Shown here: piece after piece, positions 24,091 through 31,423 of the stretch | How positions within the stretch are numbered: the stretch's first letter is position 1 | Layout of the letters: each line of letters opens with the position of its first letter | DNA from: Chloroflexota bacterium | GTDB lineage: Bacteria; Chloroflexota; Anaerolineae; Aggregatilineales; Phototrophicaceae | NCBI GenBank assembly: GCA_028875185.1 | Contig: JAPPFH010000135.1 | Coordinates: 1-49,581 of the forward strand | Length of the DNA: 49,581 nucleotides | Reading direction: 5' to 3' | The notes under the pieces: generated by a model | What the model was told of the DNA's origin: nothing | The model's database searches: none | What the model saw: only the letters and a program-made list of their open reading frames with translations | Translations under genes and position numbers: made by a program

Positions 24091-25770
24091 CTATGGGCTG
24101 CCATTGCCGCCGCTGAAAGCCTCATCGACCACGTCCAGGTAGGCGGCTGCGGCTTCAGTGCCATAGCCGTAGGGATTTTCAAAGGGAATCGGATCATCAG
24201 CGAAATTTGTCGCCGGCGGCGGCGAGGTCGTCTGCCATTCCAAGGTCAGCGCGCGCCATGGATTGGCGCCGGCGACGGGCCCGTGATAGTAAGACTTGAT
24301 GACATTGTAGATGACGATGAAACTTGAAAAGCCGAGAACAAAAGCGGAGAAGCTGATCAACTGATTCCAGGGCTGGAAGGCTTCGACGTAGACGGCGACG
24401 CGCCGCGGCATGCCCAACATGCCGACAACGTGCATGGGGAAGAAAGTGAACAGGAAGCCGAAGTAAGTGAAAAGAAAGTGAATCCTTCCCAGGCGCTCGT
24501 TCATCATACGGCCCGTGACCTTGGGGAACCAGTGATAAAGCGCGGCGTAGACGGCGAAGACGCTGCCGCCGAAGAGCACAAAGTGAAAATGGCTGACGAC
24601 GAAGTAGGTGTCGTGCACGTGGATATCGAAGGGCAGAGCGGCCAGCATGACGCCGCTGATGCCGCCGATGACGAAGAGCGACAAGAAGCCGAGCGCAAAT
24701 AGCATGGCGCTGGTGAAGCGGATTTTGCCGCCCCAGATTGTGCCCAGCCAACTGAACATCTTGATGCCAGTGGGCACGGCGATGATCATCGTCGTGATCA
24801 TGAAGGGGATGCGCAGCTCCGGCTGCAAACTGGTGAACATGTGATGCGCCCAGACGGTGAAGCCGACGAAGGCAATGCCCATGCTCGACAAGCCGACCAT
24901 GCGATAACCGAAGACCGGCTTTCTGCTGTGTACCGACAGCACCTCGCTGAGCACGCCCATGCCGGGCAAGACCATGATGTAGACGGCCGGATGACTGTAG
25001 AACCAGAAGATATTCTGCCAGAGAAGCACATCGCCCCCGCCGGCGGCGTCAAAGAACGTCGTGCCGGCGACGCGGTCAAGCAGCAGCAGAGTGAGCGCGC
25101 CAGCCAGGAAAGGCGTGGCCATGACGGCGATGATGCTGGTCGCCAAGACCGCCCAGCAGAGTAAAGGCATACGCCAAATTGTCATCTCGGGCGGGCGCAT
25201 GTTGAATATCGTCACGATGAAATTGATCGAACCCATGATGGACGAAATGCCGAGCAGATGCGCGCCCAATGCCCAGAGCGTCTGCCCATCGCCGCTGAAC
25301 AAAGTCGAAAGCGGCGGATAGGAGGTCCAGCCGGCTTCGGCCGGGCTGACGAAATAACCAAGAAGCACGACCACGGCCGCCGGCGGAATCAGCCAGAAGG
25401 CGAAAGCGTTCAGCCAAGGGAAAGCCATATCTTTGGCGCCGAGCTGCAGCGGCACGACGAAGTTGCCGAAAGCCGCCCACATCGGAATGATGAAGAGAAA
25501 GATCATGATGGTGCCGTGGATGGTAAAGAGGCTGTTATACGCTGCGCCCGAAACCATCACATCAAGCTCGGGCGTCCACAACTCGAGGCGGATGAGCATC
25601 GCCATCGCGCCGCCAATCATGAAGAACAAGAAGGCGCTGACGCCATATTGCACGCCGATGATTTTGTGATCGACGCTCCAGCGCAGGTATTCGCTCAAAG
25701 CCGGTCGCTGAACGGCTTCAGCTTCGATCTGTTCTCCCTGTGCCCCCAAGGGGACGGCAATTGTTGCCAT
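24091..25770 (-). CDS. ctaD: Cytochrome c oxidase subunit I, A2 type
   Basis: The catalytic subunit reducing O2 to water and pumping protons. The 559-residue protein has the heme ligand His85 (LFTIHGT), and the CuB site His260 with the partner Tyr264 in FYSHPAVY. It also has HH at 309-310 and His394/His396 in VVSHFHFVLFG. The standard glutamate of GHPEVY is replaced: the sequence reads YSHPAVY, the marker of A2-type oxidases, in which Tyr and Ser take over in the D pathway. About 12-13 helices are present. It lies between ctaC (73 bases upstream) and a COX3-like gene. Confidence 0.97.
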   Translation of the reverse strand: MATIAVPLGAQGEQIEAEAVQRPALSEYLRWSVDHKIIGVQYGVSAFLFFMIGGAMAMLIRLELWTPELDVMVSGAAYNSLFTIHGTIMIFLFIIPMWAAFGNFVVPLQLGAKDMAFPWLNAFAFWLIPPAAVVVLLGYFVSPAEAGWTSYPPLSTLFSGDGQTLWALGAHLLGISSIMGSINFIVTIFNMRPPEMTIWRMPLLCWAVLATSIIAVMATPFLAGALTLLLLDRVAGTTFFDAAGGGDVLLWQNIFWFYSHPAVYIMVLPGMGVLSEVLSVHSRKPVFGYRMVGLSSMGIAFVGFTVWAHHMFTSLQPELRIPFMITTMIIAVPTGIKMFSWLGTIWGGKIRFTSAMLFALGFLSLFVIGGISGVMLAALPFDIHVHDTYFVVSHFHFVLFGGSVFAVYAALYHWFPKVTGRMMNERLGRIHFLFTYFGFLFTFFPMHVVGMLGMPRRVAVYVEAFQPWNQLISFSAFVLGFSSFIVIYNVIKSYYHGPVAGANPWRALTLEWQTTSPPPATNFADDPIPFENPYGYGTEAAAAYLDVVDEAFSGGNGSP

Positions 25771-25843
25771 AGTCGCGTCTTCTCACTCCAGTCTTCGCGT
25801 CGTTGGTTTGGCGAGCGCGCCCGTCGGTTCGCTGTCCTTTACA

Positions 25844-27160
25844 TCATGCCGATTCATCGGCGGCTTCCGCTTCGGCATCCGGCGTTTCGGCGCTTTCGTC
25901 GCTCTCCATGCCAAAGGTGATATCGACCTCATAGCCAAAGACGGTCTGTATGGCGTCGGGGATGGTCGTGCTGGCGTTTTCCATGTCGCAGTCGGAACTC
26001 TCGCCTTGGGTGCAGAGATAAGCCACGATCGAATAGAGTTGCTCGGGCGACATCACATTGCCTGCTTCCACGACATCTGGACCGAAGGCGGCCATCTGCT
26101 GATCGTAACCGGGGACGCGGAAGGCGCCCGAATTCCAGATGGAGGTGGCGATATATTCTTCCGCCGATTGCCCGGGCACACGCTCGCCAGCGCGCTCGGC
26201 GATGCCATTCAGCGACGGACCGGTGGTGGAGGTCCAGCCCAGGCTGTCCAGGATGTGACAGCTGTTGCAGATGTAGTTCTGTACTTCCATCTCGCCGCGC
26301 AAGACCGGATCGGCCGGCGGATTGAGAATGGCGTAGATAGCGGGCTCGTAGAATTGATCAAGGAATTGGGATTCGTCCTCATAGACGATGACCGTGCCGC
26401 GCATCCGACCATGCCCGTCGCCGCATAGCTCGGCGCAAACAATGGGGTACTCGGCCGGGTAGGCGCGGCCCTCAACGCGCACGGGCGTGAACCGGAGCTC
26501 GGTGGGGCGGCCGCCTTGCGCCGGGTCGCCGGGCAGCAGATCTTGCTTGACACGCATCGCCGGCACCCAGTACGAATGGATGACATCTTGCGTCTGCAAG
26601 GTCAAGTCGACATTTTGACCTATGTAGGTGTGCAAATCGGCGCCGCTATTGATGACGATTTGACCGCCATTATCATCAAAGCGCTCGGTGACATACTGAT
26701 GCGTCCAGGCGTAACGCGCGCCGGTGACATTGATCGAAATGCTGCTCCCGTCCACAAGGTTGACAGAAGCCTTGGGCTCGGAGTTTTGTGTCCAGATGTT
26801 GTAGCTCACGACCGCCAAAAAGACGACGACCATCGCCGGGATGATCGTCCAGACGATCTCCAGCAGCGGATTGCCCTGGTAAGTGGGTCCATCGCTATCA
26901 TCGCCGGGGCGCGCGCGAAAAGCGATGACCGAGATCAGCAGCATGCCCTGGATCAAGAAGAAGACCACGCCACCGATGATCATCAGGATATAAAAGAGCT
27001 CGTCGACGCTTTTGGATTCAGCCGAGGCTTGCTCGGGCAGCACCACCGGCACGTAGGTGGCGAACCAGTTGATGCCGATGACGCTAACGAGCAAGAAGAC
27101 CGCTGTGACGACGACCGCCGCCGGGCTTATCGATGGAATATTGGAACGCGTGTTTTCCAT
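25844..27160 (-). CDS. ctaC: Cytochrome c oxidase subunit II with C-terminal cytochrome c
   Basis: Subunit II carries CuA and receives electrons. The 438-residue protein has three hydrophobic N-terminal segments (about 17-40, 55-83 and 98-122) and a cupredoxin domain with His195, Cys242, Cys246, His250 and Met253 as CuA ligands. A fused cytochrome c domain has the heme motif CNSCH (298-302) and a likely Met ligand in NVMSPEQLYSIVAYLC. The fusion makes this a caa3-type oxidase that oxidises a soluble donor through its own heme c. The tail is acidic. It is the first gene of the operon, with a promoter upstream at 27297-27325. Confidence 0.96.
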   Translation of the reverse strand: MENTRSNIPSISPAAVVVTAVFLLVSVIGINWFATYVPVVLPEQASAESKSVDELFYILMIIGGVVFFLIQGMLLISVIAFRARPGDDSDGPTYQGNPLLEIVWTIIPAMVVVFLAVVSYNIWTQNSEPKASVNLVDGSSISINVTGARYAWTHQYVTERFDDNGGQIVINSGADLHTYIGQNVDLTLQTQDVIHSYWVPAMRVKQDLLPGDPAQGGRPTELRFTPVRVEGRAYPAEYPIVCAELCGDGHGRMRGTVIVYEDESQFLDQFYEPAIYAILNPPADPVLRGEMEVQNYICNSCHILDSLGWTSTTGPSLNGIAERAGERVPGQSAEEYIATSIWNSGAFRVPGYDQQMAAFGPDVVEAGNVMSPEQLYSIVAYLCTQGESSDCDMENASTTIPDAIQTVFGYEVDITFGMESDESAETPDAEAEAADESA

Positions 27161-27296
27161 ACGGGACTACCGCCTGGTTTCCAACTCGGCGAATGCGCTG
27201 CGAATCAAGCCGCCGCGCCGCGCTTGAAGCCGCCTAGGCGCAAGGGCAACTGACCAACTCATCAGCGAATTTGTTCCGCTTGTTAAAATTATCACA

Positions 27297-27325
27297 ATTC
27301 TAGCGAAATGACGACTTGTTTACAA
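27297..27325 (-). promoter_or_regulatory. Promoter of the ctaC oxidase operon
   Basis: On the minus strand: TTGTAA (27325-27320), a 17-base spacer, then TAGAAT (27302-27297) preceded by GC. It ends 136 bases before the ctaC ATG. The same GCTAGAAT -10 form appears upstream of the UPF0316, elp3 and nitrilase genes. Confidence 0.65.
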
Positions 27326-27391
27326 GCTCAGGTCTGCCTAGTCGAGTTGAATATGTCAGCAACCCTCAACGCTGAGGACCATACACATATT

Positions 27392-27431
27392 CACCACAGA
27401 GGAAGCGAGGAAACACGGAGATCGCAGAGGG
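27392..27431. repeat. CACAGAG-type dispersed repeat, copy 3
   Basis: It reads ACCACAGAGGAAGCGAGG, then AAACACGGAGATCGCAGAGG. It is related to 6058-6096 and, inverted, to 11526-11570. Confidence 0.65.
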
Positions 27432-27568
27432 AGCTGCGATGAATTATAGTACCGTTTTCGCTCATTTGAGATTCGCTGTACTTTCATCATCGCTCAAACA
27501 CTCTCCGTTGGAAAGGCGCGCTGTCTGCGGTAAGATCGTGTGGCTTGGACTGTATTGGTGGCGGGGTG

Positions 27569-27937
27569 ATGAAAGCGAATCGCAACAAGGGTGATTATTT
27601 CTGGCTGGCCTTTGCGGCGATCAATTTCCTGTTGCTCGCCGCCGCTGTTGTGCTGGGTCTATTGTCCTTATTCGCCTCGCTGGAGATCGTGCTGACGATC
27701 GGCGCTCAGGTGATATGGGGGTCGATGGGCGATACGGTGCAAGCCAAATACACCTTGGTTTTGCTGCGGAACGTCTGGCTTCTTGTCGGCGGCGTCATAT
27801 TGCTAATTGTCTTCATTTATTGCATCAATCGTTTCTTCAAGCAGTGGCGCGATACGCGCGTGCAGCGCGTGACCATTTGGCTGCTGGTGGTTGAAGCGCT
27901 AATTCTCCTGGCGGATCGGTTGCTGGCGCCTCTCTAA
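27569..27937 (+). CDS. Small three-helix membrane protein, unknown
   Basis: Family not recognised. The 122-residue product has three predicted transmembrane helices (about 9-37, 59-83 and 99-118) and a basic segment (FFKQWRDTRVQR) between the second and third. ATG at 27569 is chosen because GGCGGGG lies just upstream; an in-frame TTG 24 bases earlier is possible. It ends one base before the 3' end of the PBP gene on the other strand. It lies downstream of, and divergent to, the oxidase operon. Confidence 0.65.
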   Translation: MKANRNKGDYFWLAFAAINFLLLAAAVVLGLLSLFASLEIVLTIGAQVIWGSMGDTVQAKYTLVLLRNVWLLVGGVILLIVFIYCINRFFKQWRDTRVQRVTIWLLVVEALILLADRLLAPL

Positions 27938-27938
27938 C

Positions 27939-30116
27939 TCAAGCCCGGCCGAAATAATAGAATTCCAGGATATCTCGCGTCAAGGGCGCCGCGACCGTCG
28001 AGCCCTCGTCGGCGTTCTCCACCATGGTGACGATGACGATTTGCGGCTCCTTGGCTGGCGCGTAGGCGATGAACCAACTGTGCGGCGGGTCGTCCTCGCC
28101 GGGCACTTGTGCCGTGCCTGTCTTCCCGCAGATCCCCACGTCAAGCAGCGGCGATGTAAGAAACTGATGGGCGGCGGTGCCGGAATATGAATGGACCACA
28201 TCACACATGCCGCGGCGGATGATGGCGAGATTGGCGGCGTCCAGCTCGGCGTCGACCATGACTTCGCGCTTGGCGACGCGTGTGCGTTGGTCGAGGATGC
28301 CTCGTTCGCGCACGAGATGCGGACGCAGCAGGTAGCCGCCATTGGCGATGGCGGCGTAAAGGCGCGCCATCTGCAAGGGTGTGGCTTGCACTACGCCTTG
28401 GCCGATGGACATATTTACCGCGTGGGCGTAAGACCAGGGCAAGCCGGTATACCTTTCGACGTTGTCCGGCGTCGGCAGGATGCCGGCAGCTTCGGGGATG
28501 GTATTGATGCCGGTGAGCTGGCCCAAGCCCAGGAGACGCCCGAAGGAAGGCAGCAGCCAGGGATCGCGCGCATTCAAACTGAAACCAGCCTGATAGAAAA
28601 ACGGATTGCAGCTGTTGGTCACCCCAGTTTGCACCGACATTATGCCGTGGCCGCCGCGCAGCCAGTCATAACGAACATCGGCGCCGTAGGTCCAGCTGCC
28701 GGTGCAGTTGTAGCGTGTGGTCTCGTCATAGACGCCACTCTCCAACGCGGCGATGGCGGTCAAGCCTTTCATGACCGAACCAGTCGGATACGCGCCTTGC
28801 GCCACCCGATTCAGCAGAGGGTTGCGCTCGTCTTCAACGATGGCGGCGAGCGCATCATTCGCCTGAGCGCGGCCGGTTGCCGGGAAGGGATTCAGGATGT
28901 TGCCGTCATACGAAGGATGGCTGACCATCGCCAGGATCTCGCCGTTGTTGACATCCATCATGACGACCGATGCGCCCTGGGAATCGTCTGACCAGGGATT
29001 GCTCTCATAAGCGTCCAGCAGGAGCCGTCTGATTTCCGACTGCAGGCGCCCGTCGATCGTGAGCCACAGGCTCTCGGGGACTCGCGACCGAACTTCGCTG
29101 AGCGCGCGAATGCGGCGACCATCGGTCGCGACCAACGATAAACGACCGCCGGGGCGCCCGCCCAGGATATCGTTCATGCTCGCCTCTAAGCCACTTTTGC
29201 CGATGATCGTCTCGGCGTTGAAGCCGACGGCTTCCAAGCCCGGTATCTGTTCCGCGTCCGGATAACCGACATGACCAATGACATGGGGCAAGAGCGCCCC
29301 TTGAACGTAACGGCGCGTGGGCCACTGCCTGAACTCGGCGCCGCAATAAGCCTTCATGAGATCATTGTCTTTTATGTAAACATCCGGCTCAAGAAGACCG
29401 GCGTCGACGATCCAGTCCGATTTCGAGCGCAGATTAAAAAGGTCGGCAATCTCTTCTACGGGTTCGTCCAACGATTCAGCGAGAATCTGAAAGCAGACAT
29501 CGCGGTCGGGGATGCGGCTGTTATTTGCCAAGACGCGCACCATGCGGCCATTTTGGTCGGCGAGCGCTTCGCCGTGGCGGTCGTAGATATTGGCGCGGCT
29601 GGGAACTTGCGCCTCGAATACAAGCCGCGCGCCCTCGCCCATTTCCGTGAAGATAGCCGCTGGCGACCAGGCGATGCGCCATCCACCCGCTTGCGGGTCG
29701 ACAACCAATTGGAGCATGCGTTTCGTATCGGTGAAGCGCCCGAGGTTGCGCGTGTGCAAGGTCAAATCGTACTGGAATGCCAGAACGCGTCCTTCGCCAG
29801 ACAGGTTGGTTGGCTTGTATTCAATGCGCTCAAGCGTCAGATTCAATTGCGCCAATTCGTAAGCCGCTTGGAATTCGTCAAGGGGCGTCAACTCACGGTT
29901 GCGGTAGGTCAGCAAGCTATGCATCTCGGCGAAATCGCCAGCGCCCCAGGCGTCGAGGAAGCGCCGCGCTACCTCGTCGGCGGATTCGAGATCGGCGCCG
30001 CGCTGTGGCTCCGGCGGGATTGTGGGCCGGAGGAGGGCTGATTGCTCTGCGCCGCCGCCACAGCTAGCGAGGAAGAGCAGTGCGGCTGCGAGATGAGCCA
30101 GGACGAAATTACGCAT
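27939..30116 (-). CDS. MecA-like class B penicillin-binding protein, predicted lipoprotein
   Basis: A transpeptidase that cross-links peptidoglycan. The 725-residue product starts with a signal whose lipobox LFLASC places Cys19 as the lipidation site. An NTF2-like domain like MecA_N follows (about 45-155), then a dimerisation domain (about 175-330). The transpeptidase domain has SVMK (Ser447, Lys450), SCN (502-504) and KTG (665-667), and all catalytic motifs are intact. The domain order matches the MecA/PBP3 group (class B1), several members of which have low beta-lactam affinity. ATG at 30116 was chosen because the signal peptide starts there; a start 18 bases upstream is possible. A lipoprotein rather than a TM-anchored form is unusual. 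Confidence 0.9.
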   Translation of the reverse strand: MRNFVLAHLAAALLFLASCGGGAEQSALLRPTIPPEPQRGADLESADEVARRFLDAWGAGDFAEMHSLLTYRNRELTPLDEFQAAYELAQLNLTLERIEYKPTNLSGEGRVLAFQYDLTLHTRNLGRFTDTKRMLQLVVDPQAGGWRIAWSPAAIFTEMGEGARLVFEAQVPSRANIYDRHGEALADQNGRMVRVLANNSRIPDRDVCFQILAESLDEPVEEIADLFNLRSKSDWIVDAGLLEPDVYIKDNDLMKAYCGAEFRQWPTRRYVQGALLPHVIGHVGYPDAEQIPGLEAVGFNAETIIGKSGLEASMNDILGGRPGGRLSLVATDGRRIRALSEVRSRVPESLWLTIDGRLQSEIRRLLLDAYESNPWSDDSQGASVVMMDVNNGEILAMVSHPSYDGNILNPFPATGRAQANDALAAIVEDERNPLLNRVAQGAYPTGSVMKGLTAIAALESGVYDETTRYNCTGSWTYGADVRYDWLRGGHGIMSVQTGVTNSCNPFFYQAGFSLNARDPWLLPSFGRLLGLGQLTGINTIPEAAGILPTPDNVERYTGLPWSYAHAVNMSIGQGVVQATPLQMARLYAAIANGGYLLRPHLVRERGILDQRTRVAKREVMVDAELDAANLAIIRRGMCDVVHSYSGTAAHQFLTSPLLDVGICGKTGTAQVPGEDDPPHSWFIAYAPAKEPQIVIVTMVENADEGSTVAAPLTRDILEFYYFGRA

Positions 30117-30222
30117 GACGACTCGCTGGTCCATAGTATGTCAAGACCATCAATTATAGTAGAAACGCGCGAATGTAATTTGTCGCAGCGGAGGTAATCG
30201 CCAACGCCTTTTGGACTAGAGC

Positions 30223-30705
30223 TCAAGCGGCCGAACGGTGCTGTCGGCGATCGTCATAGAGCGGCACATAGTTCGCTTGCGCGGCAATCTCGCCGTCTGC
30301 GTTGATGAGGTGGTTATAGACATGTAGGATAGAATCCGTGGGGCTTTCCGCGCGCCAGTAGCGGCGCAAGACGATATCTTCGCCGGCTGGCAATGCGCTC
30401 GCGTTTAGATCAAAGCCCAGGAGCTGGACCGCGACCCGGTCGTCGATCGTCCAGATTTCTTGATAAGGATTGTCGTCTGTCCAGATTCTCAGAGCGTATC
30501 GCTGGTTCTCTGCCAGATCTCCCGCCCATGACCATGCGAGCGCGATATTCGAGTCGACGAATTCGCTGCCGTTCAGAGGTGAAAGGGGCGCCGGCGCTAG
30601 CTGCGTGGCTGGCGTCCCGCTCTCTTGCGCCAGCGCCACAATCGCTGGCGCCTCCTTGACCGCGTCAATGGCGAAACCGGCGGCGCCAATCAGCAGCAGG
30701 CGCAA
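30223..30705 (-). CDS. Hypothetical protein with Ig/fibronectin-like segment
   Basis: The 160-residue product has a short hydrophobic N-terminus (about 1-20), then a Pro/Ala stretch. A segment follows with PLNGSEF, IALAWSWAGDLAENQRYALRIW and PYQEIWTID, a pattern resembling beta-sandwich modules in secreted Chloroflexota proteins. It could be an exported or surface protein. The name of the family is not known to me. It lies 106 bases upstream of the PBP gene on the same strand, so co-expression is possible. No catalytic motif is visible. Confidence 0.6.
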   Translation of the reverse strand: MRLLLIGAAGFAIDAVKEAPAIVALAQESGTPATQLAPAPLSPLNGSEFVDSNIALAWSWAGDLAENQRYALRIWTDDNPYQEIWTIDDRVAVQLLGFDLNASALPAGEDIVLRRYWRAESPTDSILHVYNHLINADGEIAAQANYVPLYDDRRQHRSAA

Positions 30706-30758
30706 GATTACCGGTTACAGCAGTCGTAGCCTCACGGTTCTGATCTATCCATGTTCAC

Positions 30759-31373
30759 TCAGCTTAAGTTTAGCTTATCATCGACGCTTCTGCTTTTTTG
30801 CAGCTTGTACCAACTGGCGGCGGCGCCGATTGCCTGGTCATGGCTGCGCTGTTCCCAAAGCAAATCGAGGCGCGCGCCAAATGCGCGCCCAACCTGGCGC
30901 GGCGCCCAGCCCACCGTTGATTCGGGGCGCGGGTGGCTTGCGTAAAGCATGAACAAGCCGCCGGGGGCGAGACGTTCCGCAATCGCGTTGGCGTACCGCT
31001 CCACTGCCGCGCCGCTGACTGTATGCCCACAGCCGATGTCGATGATGAGATTGTATTGGGGCAGCAATTCCGGCAAATCGTCGAGGCGCGTCACGTCGTG
31101 GCGGAAGAGCCGATACGAGCCGGCGGGGAATTCAGCCAGTTTCTCGCTCGCCATCTCGATCGCTCGCGCGACGAAGTCGACCCCGTCAGCGCGCCAGCCC
31201 CGCCACAGCAAATCTCGTATCACCGTTCCGGTGCCGCAGCCGAGGTCCAAAGCGCTGCCCGCCGGCGCAATTTCCAGGAATTCAATGATTTCGGGCGGGG
31301 TGACGCCGCTGTCCCAGGGTGTTTCGCCGCTGGCGTAGCGCTCGCTGAAGCGGGTGTGTCGGTCTTCGGTCAT
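30759..31373 (-). CDS. Class I SAM-dependent methyltransferase (TehB-like)
   Basis: The 204-residue protein has the SAM-binding motif I ALDLGCGTGTVIRDLL (about 41-56), the acidic strand ADGVDFVARAIEMA, motif II with LIIDIGCGHTV and the proline-free block LAPGGLFMLYA. The N-terminus RFSERYASGETPWDSGVTPPE is typical of the small thiopurine/tellurite-type methyltransferases. The substrate is not predictable. It sits between mutS2 and the hypothetical gene, all on the minus strand. Confidence 0.88.
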   Translation of the reverse strand: MTEDRHTRFSERYASGETPWDSGVTPPEIIEFLEIAPAGSALDLGCGTGTVIRDLLWRGWRADGVDFVARAIEMASEKLAEFPAGSYRLFRHDVTRLDDLPELLPQYNLIIDIGCGHTVSGAAVERYANAIAERLAPGGLFMLYASHPRPESTVGWAPRQVGRAFGARLDLLWEQRSHDQAIGAAASWYKLQKSRSVDDKLNLS

Positions 31374-31423
31374 GGTCTAATCAATTGCAGGCGCTACAGT
31401 TGCGTCTGGCGAAACAGATTGGT

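Larger units (their letters stand above)
27161..27568. other. Divergent intergenic region upstream of ctaC
   Basis: These 408 bases have no gene. They hold the ctaC promoter (minus strand) and a CACAGAG-type repeat at 27392-27431. An AT-rich patch at 27260-27300 adjoins the promoter. Nothing else is recognised. Confidence 0.7.

Noticed and set aside
27161-27544. Gene for an oxidase assembly protein upstream of ctaC
   Set aside because: No open frame of useful length; only promoter and repeat sequence are visible.
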